Source: Actinomadura barringtoniae (GTDB lineage: Bacteria > Actinomycetota > Actinomycetes > Streptosporangiales > Streptosporangiaceae). Taken from it: a DNA stretch of 64,000 nucleotides. Of this stretch, positions 1-7,439 are shown piece after piece. Where the stretch lies: the NCBI RefSeq assembly GCF_017573505.1, contig NZ_JAGEOJ010000020.1:124001-188000 (forward strand). Reading direction: 5' to 3'. Position 1 is the first letter of the stretch, and each line of letters starts with the position of its first letter. The notes under the pieces are model-generated. The model was not told the DNA's origin, ran no database searches, and saw only the letters and a program-made list of their open reading frames with translations. A program made the position numbers and the translations under genes.

Positions 1-996
1 CGGGGGCGCTACGAGCTGCCCCGCCGCTGGTACCGGCTCAAGGCCCGGCGCCTCGGGCTGGAGAGGCTCGCCGACTACGACCGCATGGCCGCGGTCACCC
101 AGGACCAGGAGACGGTGCCCTGGCGCGAGGCTCGCGACCTGGTGACCGAGACCTACACCGACTTCTCGCCTGAGCTGGGCTCGATCGTGACCCGCTTCCA
201 CGACGAACGCTGGATCGACGGGCCCGTACGGCCTGGGAAGCGCGGCGGCGCGTTCTGCTCCTACGCCACGCCCAGCGTGCATCCCTACCTGTTCCTCAAC
301 TACACCCACCAGCGCCGGGACGTGCTGACGCTCGCGCACGAGCTCGGCCACGGCGTGCACGCCTCGCTCGGGGCGGGCCAGGGCATCTTCCACATGGCGA
401 CGCCGCTGACCCTCGCCGAGACCGCTTCGGTCTTCGGCGAGACGCTGGTCTTCGGGCGGCTGCTGGAACGCGCGGCGACGCCCGAGTCGCGGCTGTCCCT
501 GCTGGCGGCGTCGATCGAGGGTTCGATCATGACGGTGTTCCGGCAGGTCGCGATGAACCGCTTCGAGCACCTCGTGCACACCCATCGGCGCGAGGAGGGC
601 GAGCTGTCGACCGGCCGGTTCGGCGAGCTGTGGGCCGATTCGCAGGCGGAGATGTTCGGCGACTCGGTCGAGGTCACCGACGGCTATCGGACCTGGTGGT
701 CGTACGTGCCGCACTTCATCGGCACGCCCGGCTACGTGTACGCCTACGCCTACGGGCAGCTGCTCGCGCTGGCCGTCTACGCGCGCTATGAGCAGGAGGG
801 CGCGGCGTTCGTGCCGCGCTACCTCGACCTGCTGCGCGCGGGCGGTTCGCGCGGTCCGGAGGAGCTCGGCGCGATCGTGGGCGTCGACCTCGCCGACCCC
901 GGATTCTGGGATCGCGGCCTGGATCTGGTCGAGCGCAAGCTCGACGCGGCCGAGGCCGCGGTCCATGACGCGGGCGGCCTCACCCCCGGAAATTGA
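1..996 (+). CDS. M3 family oligoendopeptidase (PepF/thimet type), C-terminal part
   Basis: This is the C-terminal part of a zinc oligopeptidase of family M3, which degrades short peptides in the cytoplasm. The reading frame is open from base 1 through the Met codon at 85, so the gene begins before the window; 331 residues plus stop are visible. The zinc-binding HELGH motif is encoded at 337-351, and the flanking LAHELGHGVHA is typical of the M3 family. The sequence just before it (SYATPSVHPYLFLNY) is also characteristic of PepF-type enzymes. The downstream metal-ligand Glu expected in the ETASVFGETL segment is present. There is no secretion signal in the visible part. The next gene starts about 80 bp downstream on the same strand. 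The family is certain; the peptide substrate is unknown. Confidence 0.93.
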   Translation, partial: RGRYELPRRWYRLKARRLGLERLADYDRMAAVTQDQETVPWREARDLVTETYTDFSPELGSIVTRFHDERWIDGPVRPGKRGGAFCSYATPSVHPYLFLNYTHQRRDVLTLAHELGHGVHASLGAGQGIFHMATPLTLAETASVFGETLVFGRLLERAATPESRLSLLAASIEGSIMTVFRQVAMNRFEHLVHTHRREEGELSTGRFGELWADSQAEMFGDSVEVTDGYRTWWSYVPHFIGTPGYVYAYAYGQLLALAVYARYEQEGAAFVPRYLDLLRAGGSRGPEELGAIVGVDLADPGFWDRGLDLVERKLDAAEAAVHDAGGLTPGN

Positions 997-1075
997 CGCG
1001 ACATTTGACCCGTTTTGGGTGTTCAGTGGGCAGCCGGATGCGTCCGCCCACGGACGCTCACTTACGGTGGTAGAT

Positions 1076-2296
1076 ATGAGTGATCTTGAGATCCGTTCGG
1101 TTCCGGAGTCCGAGCTGGAGCGCATGCTCGACATCACCGACCTGGTGTTCCACGTGCGCATCGAGGACGACGTGCGCGACCGGTTCCGCTGGGTGCCGCG
1201 GCGCGCCGAGCGGATCGGCGCCTACTCCGGCGGCACCCTGGTCGGGCAGCTGGCCGCGCTGCCGATGCGGCTCTCGGTACCCGGCGCGCTGCTGGACTGC
1301 TCGGCGGTCACGATGGTCGGCGTGCTGCCGACGCACCGGCGCCGCGGCGTGCTCACCGCGATGATCGAGCGCATGCACGCCGACGCGGTCGAGGCGGGCC
1401 GCCCGGTGGCCGCGCTGTGGGCCTCACAGGCGGGGATCTACGGCCGGTACGGGTTCGGCCAGGCCGATCGTTCCATCACGCTCGAGGTCGACACCTCACG
1501 GCCGCTGGGCCTGCGCGTCGAGCCCGACACGCGCCCGCTGCGCCTGATCGAACGGGACGAGATCCCTACGGTGCTCGGCCCGCTGCACGAACGGGCGATC
1601 GCGCGCCGGCCGGGCGGGCTGGCCAGGGACGACGAGTGGTGGACCGAGGGGATCGCGCCGCGCGTCGACCACTGGCACGACGAGTACTCCGAGGTCCGGA
1701 TCGTCGTCCTAGAGGGCGATCCCGGCGGTTACGCGATCTACCGGACCCGAGGCGAGAACGAGGACACCCGTGCGCCCGGCATCGTGCGGCTGCAGGAGCT
1801 CGAGGCCGATGACACGGCGGTCGAGGCGGCGCTCTGGCGATATCTGGCCGAGATCGACCTCACCGGCAAGATCCAGGCGGCCGGCCGCCCGGTGGACGAC
1901 CTGCTCCCGCTGCTGGCGTCCGACCCCGACCAGGTCACGATCGAGGGCGACTGGGGCGCGCTGTGGGTGCGTCTGGTGGACGTTCCGTTCGCGCTGCGGA
2001 AGCGTTCATGGGCGGGCGAGGACAGCCTGGTGATCGAGGTCAAGGACCGCAGGCTGCCCTCCAACGAGGAACGCTGGCGGTTGACCACGGGTGGCGACCC
2101 GCGCTGCGAGGCGACCGCCGACGCACCCGACCTCACCATGGACGTCGCCGAGCTCGGATCGGTCTACCTGGGCGGCACGCAGGTGCGCCGCCTGGTGCGC
2201 GCCGGGCTGGTCACCGAGCACACGCCCGGCGCCGCCGCACGGCTGGACAGGGCCTTGGAGGTCCCGCTGACCCCGCACACTAACGACGACTTCTAG
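1076..2296 (+). CDS. Eis-family GNAT N-acetyltransferase
   Basis: The 406-residue product matches the three-part Eis layout: an N-terminal GNAT domain, a second degenerate GNAT-like domain, and a C-terminal SCP2-like (sterol carrier) domain. In the first domain the acetyl-CoA-binding stretch is visible as VGVLPTHRRRGVLTAMI at about residues 81-97, followed by WASQAGIYGRYGFG, which is typical of Eis. The start chosen is the ATG of MSDLEIRSVPE, because the open frame upstream to 788 overlaps the peptidase gene and has no family-like sequence. Family members acetylate amines, including aminoglycosides in the mycobacterial Eis enzymes. Whether this copy confers drug resistance cannot be read from sequence. 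It ends 14 bp from the convergent oxidoreductase gene. Confidence 0.88.
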   Translation: MSDLEIRSVPESELERMLDITDLVFHVRIEDDVRDRFRWVPRRAERIGAYSGGTLVGQLAALPMRLSVPGALLDCSAVTMVGVLPTHRRRGVLTAMIERMHADAVEAGRPVAALWASQAGIYGRYGFGQADRSITLEVDTSRPLGLRVEPDTRPLRLIERDEIPTVLGPLHERAIARRPGGLARDDEWWTEGIAPRVDHWHDEYSEVRIVVLEGDPGGYAIYRTRGENEDTRAPGIVRLQELEADDTAVEAALWRYLAEIDLTGKIQAAGRPVDDLLPLLASDPDQVTIEGDWGALWVRLVDVPFALRKRSWAGEDSLVIEVKDRRLPSNEERWRLTTGGDPRCEATADAPDLTMDVAELGSVYLGGTQVRRLVRAGLVTEHTPGAAARLDRALEVPLTPHTNDDF

Positions 2297-2310
2297 AAAG
2301 CCTGGAGAGT

Positions 2311-3828
2311 TCAAGAGGCCTGGAGAACGGCCCGGGCCGCGTTGTGGCCCGGGATACCGCTGACGCCGCCGCCCCGCCGGGCGCCTGCACCGCAGAGCAG
2401 GATCCGGCGGTGCTCGGTCTCCACGCCCCACCGGCCGCGGTCGCCGGGATCCTCGGCGTACGGCCAGGACAGGTCGCGGTGGAAGATGTGCCCGCCCGGC
2501 AGCCCGGCGTCGTTCTCCAGGTCAACGGGAGACTTGGCCTCCAGGCAGAGAGCGCCGTCGGGCGTGCGCAGGAGACAGTCCTCGATGGGCTCGTCCAGCA
2601 CCGAGTTCATCGAGGCGAGCGTGGCGCGCACCGCCTCCTCGCGCGCCCGGTCCGGATCCGAACGGAAGAGCCGCGCGGGCATGTGCAGGCCGAAGAGTGT
2701 CAGGGTCTGCGCTCCCGCCGCTCGCAGATCGGGTCCGAGGATCGACGGGTCGGTGAGCGAGTGGCAGTAGATCTCGGCCGGCGGAAGCGACGGGATTCTG
2801 CCCGAACTCGCCTCAGCATAGGCGGCGGCGAGTTTGTCCCGACCCTCGTTGATGTGGAACGTCCCGCCGAAGGCCTCGTCGGGCCGAATCGACGAATCGC
2901 GCAGCCGGGGCAGGCGCGACAGGACCATGTTGATTTTCAGCTGCGCGCCTTCTGGTCCTGGATCAAGACCCTGCCCGGGAAGGTTCTGCAGGATCCATTC
3001 CCCGCTCACCGCGTGCTCGGCGCCGCCGGAGTCGCGGAACGTCACCTCGCCGGACGGATCAATGTTCAGCACGTCCATTTCGGTGTGCAGTTCGGCGCCC
3101 GCCGCGCGCGCCGCGTCGGCCAGTGCCCGCGTCACGGCGCCCATTCCGCCGACGGGCACATTCCAGTCTCCTGTACCGTTCCCGATCACATGGTAGAGAA
3201 AGCACCGATTGGCGAGCATTGAAACGTCCGCCGGATCCGTGAACGTTCCAATCAGGGCGTCGGTGAGGACGACTCCGCGCACCTCGTCATCGGAGAATCG
3301 CTCGTCCACGACCGCGCCGATCGGGGTTTCGAAGAAATCGCGCCACGCCTCGTCGTCACCAACGATCCCGCGAAGCTCCCCGGCGTCACGGAGAGGCTCC
3401 AGCAGAGTGGGCGCCACCGTCCGTGCGATGTGCCCCGCCTGCCCGTAGAACCGGTTCCACGCCTCGAAATCCTTGTCGTTCCCGGTTATGGCGGCGAAAG
3501 AGGCCGCCGTGCGCGCGGAATCCTCGTCGTCGACCAGCAGACCGGCCGCGCCCACGGGCGTGTAGGAGGCGAATCGCCGGGGCCGGAGTTCGATCGGCAG
3601 GTTCAGATCCGTGATGACCCGCGTGGGCAGCAGGCTCACCAGATACGAGTAGCGCGACAAACGCGCGTCCACGCCGGGGAAGACCCGTTCCGATACCGCG
3701 AGGCCGCCGAGATGGTCCTGCCGTTCCAAAAGCAGGACGTTACGGCCGGCCTTGGCGAGATAGGCGGCGGCCACCAGGCCGTTGTGCCCTCCGCCCGCGA
3801 TGACGACGTCGTACTTCATGCCTGCCAC
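2311..3828 (-). CDS. FAD-dependent phytoene desaturase/PYROXD2-like oxidoreductase
   Basis: This 505-residue flavoprotein has an N-terminal Rossmann dinucleotide site, VVIAGGGHNGLVAAAYLAKAG (about residues 8-28), followed by the acidic end of beta-2 (LLLERQDHLGG). Such proteins belong to the amine-oxidase/phytoene-desaturase superfamily, and the whole-length pattern is closest to the PYROXD2 group, whose bacterial members are mostly uncharacterised. The C-terminal GGGVSGIPGHNAARAVL segment is the usual closing FAD-contact region. No carotenoid biosynthesis gene lies nearby, so carotenoid desaturation is not supported. The start could be MAGM at 3828 or the internal Met at 3819; both precede the Rossmann strand. 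It lies 14 bp downstream of the MmyB-type regulator on the same strand and may be cotranscribed with it. Confidence 0.85.
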   Translation of the reverse strand: MAGMKYDVVIAGGGHNGLVAAAYLAKAGRNVLLLERQDHLGGLAVSERVFPGVDARLSRYSYLVSLLPTRVITDLNLPIELRPRRFASYTPVGAAGLLVDDEDSARTAASFAAITGNDKDFEAWNRFYGQAGHIARTVAPTLLEPLRDAGELRGIVGDDEAWRDFFETPIGAVVDERFSDDEVRGVVLTDALIGTFTDPADVSMLANRCFLYHVIGNGTGDWNVPVGGMGAVTRALADAARAAGAELHTEMDVLNIDPSGEVTFRDSGGAEHAVSGEWILQNLPGQGLDPGPEGAQLKINMVLSRLPRLRDSSIRPDEAFGGTFHINEGRDKLAAAYAEASSGRIPSLPPAEIYCHSLTDPSILGPDLRAAGAQTLTLFGLHMPARLFRSDPDRAREEAVRATLASMNSVLDEPIEDCLLRTPDGALCLEAKSPVDLENDAGLPGGHIFHRDLSWPYAEDPGDRGRWGVETEHRRILLCGAGARRGGGVSGIPGHNAARAVLQAS

Positions 3829-3842
3829 GTTACGCAGCGCGT

Positions 3843-4673
3843 TCAGCGCTCCTGCCGGGAGGTGGCCGCCAGGGAGCCGAGCAGCGTGAGGGCCTCGCTG
3901 CTCTGCGAGCCCGGCTCGGCGTGGTAGACGACGAGCTCCTGGCCGGGGCTGGAGCGGACGTCGAAGGTCTGCATGGTCAGCGTCAGGGGTCCGACCGCGT
4001 GGTGCTCGAAGCGCTTGCTCTCCAGGGCCTTTCCCCTGGCGTCGTGGTGGGACCAGAGCTCGGCGAACTCCGGGCTCAGGTCCAGGAGCTCGCGCAGGGT
4101 CTGGCGTACGCGCGGATCGTCGGGAGCCTGGCCGTGGCCGAGCCGGAATCCGGCCACCGAGTTGCGCGCCACCTCGTGCCAGTCCTTATAGAACGAACGG
4201 GCGGCGGGGTCGGTGAAGACGACGTGCATCAGGTTGCGCGAGTGCGACCAGTCGTGGAAGAGCGCGTCGGCCAGGGCGTTGGAGGCCAGCACGTCGTAGG
4301 CGCGGTTGTAGACGATCGCGGGGTTGTTCGGCCAGGCGTCCATCAGCTGCAGCAGGCTCGGATCGACGCGGCCGGGCACGGCGGCGGGGGCGAGCCGTGG
4401 GCTGAGACCGGCCAGGCGGAACAGGTGCCCGCGGCCGTCCTCGTCCAAGCGCAGCGCCGCCGAGAGCGCGTCCACGACCTGAGCCGACGGCGTGCGTTCG
4501 CGGCCCTGCTCCAGGCGCACGTAGTAGTCGGCGCTGACCCCGGCCAGCATCGCCACCTCCTCGCGCCGCAGGCCCGGGACCCGCCGGTGGCCCGTGCTGC
4601 GCAGGCCCACCTCGTCCGGGGTGACCTGCGCCCGCCGGGCACTGAGGTAAGCGCCGAGGTCAGAGCGTGTCAT
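3843..4673 (-). CDS. XRE-family regulator with MmyB-type ligand-binding domain
   Basis: The 276-residue product has an N-terminal helix-turn-helix (residues about 5-75) with the typical segment GLRREEVAMLAGVSADYYVRLEQGRERTPS (in pieces: LRREEVAMLAGVS and YYVRLEQGRE). A C-terminal PAS-like MmyB ligand-binding domain follows, recognisable from AWPNNPAIVYNRAYDVLASNALA and the DPAARSFYKDW region. In MmyB-type regulators this pocket is thought to bind a fatty acid. The gene is divergent from an SDR dehydrogenase at 4775, a very common pairing in actinobacteria in which the regulator controls its neighbour. A perfect inverted repeat lies between them at 4703-4729. The reductase at 2311-3828 follows closely on the same strand. 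Confidence 0.92.
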   Translation of the reverse strand: MTRSDLGAYLSARRAQVTPDEVGLRSTGHRRVPGLRREEVAMLAGVSADYYVRLEQGRERTPSAQVVDALSAALRLDEDGRGHLFRLAGLSPRLAPAAVPGRVDPSLLQLMDAWPNNPAIVYNRAYDVLASNALADALFHDWSHSRNLMHVVFTDPAARSFYKDWHEVARNSVAGFRLGHGQAPDDPRVRQTLRELLDLSPEFAELWSHHDARGKALESKRFEHHAVGPLTLTMQTFDVRSSPGQELVVYHAEPGSQSSEALTLLGSLAATSRQER

Positions 4674-4702
4674 GTGGCCATCGTAGGTCGGCCGGCCAAG
4701 GG

Positions 4703-4729
4703 CTTCCTGGGTGCAGTACTCCCAGGAAG
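4703..4729. promoter_or_regulatory. perfect inverted repeat, candidate MmyB-regulator operator
   Basis: CTTCCTGGG at 4703-4711 and CCCAGGAAG at 4721-4729 are perfect 9-bp arms separated by 9 bp. The repeat lies 30 bp upstream of the regulator start (4673) and 46 bp upstream of the SDR start (4775). That position suits an operator for the divergent XRE/MmyB-type regulator. The binding itself is inferred. Confidence 0.6.
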
Positions 4730-4774
4730 ATCTCGCCCTGCCCCATCCCGCCGTGAGCGGCCAGTGTCGATGGC

Positions 4775-5500
4775 ATGCAGACGAACGAGAGCAAGATCGT
4801 CCTCGTGACCGGCGCCAGCAGCGGCATCGGCGCGGCGGTCGCCGAGGGGCTGGCGAACGAGGGTCATCAGGTGGTCGCGGGGGCCCGCCGGATCGACCGT
4901 CTCCAGGAGCTGGCCGGGCGTACGGCCGGTGCCGTCCACCCGGTCCGCCTGGACGTCGCCGACCGCGCCTCGGTCGAGGCCTTCGTGAAGGACGCCCGGG
5001 AACGCTTCGGCCGCGTGGACGCCCTGATCAACAACGCCGGGGTGATGCCGCTGTCCCGCCTGGACTCCCTGCTGGTCGAGGAGTGGGACCGGATGATCGA
5101 CGTCAACGTCCGGGGGCTCCTGCACGGGATCGCCGCCGCCCTCCCCCATTTCACCGCGCAGGGCGGCGGGCACTTCGTCACGATCGCGAGCGTCGGCGCG
5201 CACCAGGTCGTGCCGACCGGCGCCGTCTACTGCGCCACCAAGTACGCCGCGTGGGCGATCACCGAGGGCCTCCGGCAGGAGTCCGACCCCTCGATCCGCG
5301 TCACGACCATCTCGCCGGGCGTGGTCACCTCCGAGCTCGCCGACTCCATCACCGAGCCCGGCGCCACCGAGGCCATGCGCACCTACCGCGCGAACGCCAT
5401 CGAGCCGTCCGCCATCGCGGACGCCGTCTCCTACGCCCTGTCCCAACCGGCCGACGTCGATGTCAACGAGATCGTCGTCCGCCCCGCCCGTCAGCGCTGA
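4775..5500 (+). CDS. SDR family NAD(P)-dependent oxidoreductase
   Basis: This classical short-chain dehydrogenase has 241 residues. It carries the cofactor glycine motif TGASSGIGAA (about residues 12-21), the structural NNAG motif (INNAG, about residues 86-90), a catalytic Ser in IASVGAHQVV, and the active-site YCATK pair. An Arg in the second beta strand (GARRIDRL) suggests NADP(H) preference. It is divergent from an MmyB-type regulator, which probably controls it, and is followed after 23 bp by a second SDR, so the two are likely cotranscribed. The ATG at 4775 has no strong ribosome binding site; no better in-frame start is present. Substrate unknown. Confidence 0.93.
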   Translation: MQTNESKIVLVTGASSGIGAAVAEGLANEGHQVVAGARRIDRLQELAGRTAGAVHPVRLDVADRASVEAFVKDARERFGRVDALINNAGVMPLSRLDSLLVEEWDRMIDVNVRGLLHGIAAALPHFTAQGGGHFVTIASVGAHQVVPTGAVYCATKYAAWAITEGLRQESDPSIRVTTISPGVVTSELADSITEPGATEAMRTYRANAIEPSAIADAVSYALSQPADVDVNEIVVRPARQR

Positions 5501-5523
5501 GCACCACCGGAAGGAACACTCCA

Positions 5524-6276
5524 ATGAACACCAGCTGGGACCTCAACGGCCGGGTCGCCGTCGTCACCGGCGCCGCCCGCGGCATCGGCCTCGCCACCGC
5601 CGGGCTGCTGCGCGAACGCGGCGCCCGGCTCGTCGTCACCGACCGTTCCGACGCCGTCGAGAAGCTCGCCGCCGGCGACCCGGGCAACGTGGCCGCGCTC
5701 GTCGGCGACGTCGCCGACGAGGAGCTCGCCCGGGCGACCATGCGCCTGGCCACCGAACGCTTCGGGCGCCTGGACATCCTGGTCAACAACGCGGGCCGCA
5801 CGCTGAACAAGCCCGTCACCGAGACCAGCGTCGAGGACTTCGAGTCCATCCTGCGCGTCAACGCGCGCGGCAACTTCGTCCAGGCGCGCGAGGCCTTCCG
5901 GGTGATGGAGGCCGCCGGTGGCGGCTCGATCGTCTCGGTGGCCTCGGTCTCCTCGGTCGCCGCGTTCGCGACCCAGACCGCCTACGCCGCGTCCAAGGGC
6001 GCCCTGGCCCAGATCACGCGCGTGCTGGCCATCGAGGGCGGCCCGAAGGGCATCCGTTCCAACGCCGTGCTCCCCGGCGTCATCGACACCGACATCATGG
6101 AGGGCGTCGTCGACAACGGCCGCGAGATGCTCGCCTCGTTCGGCGACGCCCACCCGATCGGGCGGATCGGGCGGCCGGAAGAGGTCGCCGAGGCGATCGC
6201 GTTCCTGGCCTCCGACGCAGCGAGCTTCATCACCGGCGCGCTCGTCGCGGTCGACGGCGGGTGGACGGCTCAATAG
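5524..6276 (+). CDS. SDR family oxidoreductase (FabG-like)
   Basis: The 250-residue product is a second classical SDR, with TGAARGIGLA near the N-terminus, VNNAG in the middle, the catalytic Ser in VASVSS and the YAASK active-site pair. The C-terminal IGRPEEVAEAIAFLASDAASFITG segment is typical of 3-oxoacyl-ACP-reductase-like and sugar/alcohol dehydrogenases. The start is the ATG preceded by GGAAGG at good spacing; the frame is open further upstream, but that part overlaps the previous SDR and looks like shadow coding. The acidic residue after beta-2 (VVTDRSD) suggests NAD(H) use. It sits directly behind the first SDR and is probably in the same MmyB-controlled transcript. Substrate cannot be assigned. 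Confidence 0.93.
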   Translation: MNTSWDLNGRVAVVTGAARGIGLATAGLLRERGARLVVTDRSDAVEKLAAGDPGNVAALVGDVADEELARATMRLATERFGRLDILVNNAGRTLNKPVTETSVEDFESILRVNARGNFVQAREAFRVMEAAGGGSIVSVASVSSVAAFATQTAYAASKGALAQITRVLAIEGGPKGIRSNAVLPGVIDTDIMEGVVDNGREMLASFGDAHPIGRIGRPEEVAEAIAFLASDAASFITGALVAVDGGWTAQ

Positions 6277-6330
6277 CCCCGGGCGCGGCGTCGCCGGAGT
6301 CCACACCGCGTACCGGTACCGTCACTCTGC

Positions 6331-7173
6331 GTGAATGTTCCGCTTCTCTTGGTAGACGGCAACAACCTGGTGTTCCGCGCCGCGCACGGGTTCCCGACGC
6401 CGATCCTCTCCCGCGACCAGACCCGCGACCTCACCGGAGTGTTCGGGTTCTTCGCGATCCTGCGCGCGGCCGTCCGCGACGAGCTGGGGGCCGCGCCCGA
6501 GGTGGTCGTGGTCTTCGACGGCCGGAACGGGTCGGCCGCGCGCAGGGCGGCCGACCCGGACTACAAGGCGAACCGGCCGGACGACGAGGAGGCGCGCAGG
6601 CCACTGCTCGCGCTCCCGGACGTCAAGCAGGGCCTGGAGCTGTACGGGCTCGACTGGATCGAGATCGACGACGCCGAGGCCGACGACGTGATCGCGACGC
6701 TGGTGCACGCGGCCGCCGGCCGGGACCGGCTGATCATGTCGATGGACAAGGACTTCTACCAGTTCCTCGACCTGCCGGGCGTGCGCGTGCTGAACACCGC
6801 GCGGCGGCCGGGCGAGCGCGTCATCGGCCCCGAGCAGGTGCGGGCGCGGCACGGTGTCGATCCCGCCCAGTGGGTGTGCTTCCGCGCACTGTCGGGCGAC
6901 CCGTCCGACAACATCCCCGGCGTCATGGGCATCGGCCCGAAGACGGCGGCCAAGCTGCTCGCGGGCGGCCTGAGCGTCCACGATCTGCCGGCGTCCGGCC
7001 GCCTCACCGGGGCCAAGGGCCGCCGCGTTCAGGAGGACTTCGAGCAACTCCTGGCGTGGCGCGCGCTGATCGAGGCCCGCATCGACGTGCCGCTCCCGCG
7101 CGTGCTGACCGGCCTGCCGAGTCCCACACTGCCCTCCCCTGCGGAGATCATCGACAAGCTGGACCTGTGGTGA
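6331..7173 (+). CDS. stand-alone 5'-3' exonuclease (PolA N-terminal-like/flap endonuclease)
   Basis: The 280-residue protein corresponds to the 5'-nuclease domain of DNA polymerase I without a polymerase domain. Metal-ligand acidic residues can be seen in LLLVDGNNLVFR at the start and in DDAEADDVIATLV (about residues 112-124) and SMDKDFYQFL. The helix-3-turn-helix DNA-binding loop GDPSDNIPGVMGIGPKTAAKLL lies at about residues 190-211. The family removes RNA primers or 5' flaps. A GTG start at 6331 gives the conserved N-terminus. Actinobacteria often carry such an extra short exonuclease in addition to full-length PolA. The gene ends in a 16-bp perfect palindrome spanning its stop codon (7170-7185). 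Confidence 0.93.
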   Translation: MNVPLLLVDGNNLVFRAAHGFPTPILSRDQTRDLTGVFGFFAILRAAVRDELGAAPEVVVVFDGRNGSAARRAADPDYKANRPDDEEARRPLLALPDVKQGLELYGLDWIEIDDAEADDVIATLVHAAAGRDRLIMSMDKDFYQFLDLPGVRVLNTARRPGERVIGPEQVRARHGVDPAQWVCFRALSGDPSDNIPGVMGIGPKTAAKLLAGGLSVHDLPASGRLTGAKGRRVQEDFEQLLAWRALIEARIDVPLPRVLTGLPSPTLPSPAEIIDKLDLW

Positions 7174-7439
7174 CCCGCGGGTCACGCCGACGCCGGGGAC
7201 GGGTGTGACCCCTGGGGCCATCCTTACTGGTCACCTGATGATCGCAGTCAGGACGAGGTCTGTTGATCTTGCCTGACCGCGCAGAAATCCCCAACGCGGG
7301 GGCTTGGCCGGGGATTTACCCACCTTGTCAAGAGTCAGGAAATTAATCCCTTGTTTGGTGTAGCAAGCTGCGCGCGGACGGGTGATCCTGGTGTCATAGG
7401 CCCCGGAACACGGCATGGAGAGGCCGGAGAGGAGCCCGG
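7174..7439 (+). promoter_or_regulatory. leader/promoter region of the arsenic-type operon
   Basis: This 266-bp non-coding stretch precedes the cysteine desulfurase. It begins with the second half of a palindrome at the exonuclease stop. It holds the inverted repeat AAATCCCC (7285-7292) / GGGGATTT (7310-7317) with a 17-nt spacer, and the octamer GTCAGGAC (7247-7254). It becomes locally A+T-rich around 7320-7355 (TTGTCA, then AAATTAAT), a plausible promoter position. A GGAGAGG-like ribosome binding site lies just before the ATG at 7440. No ArsR-type operator is recognised with confidence. Confidence 0.5.
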
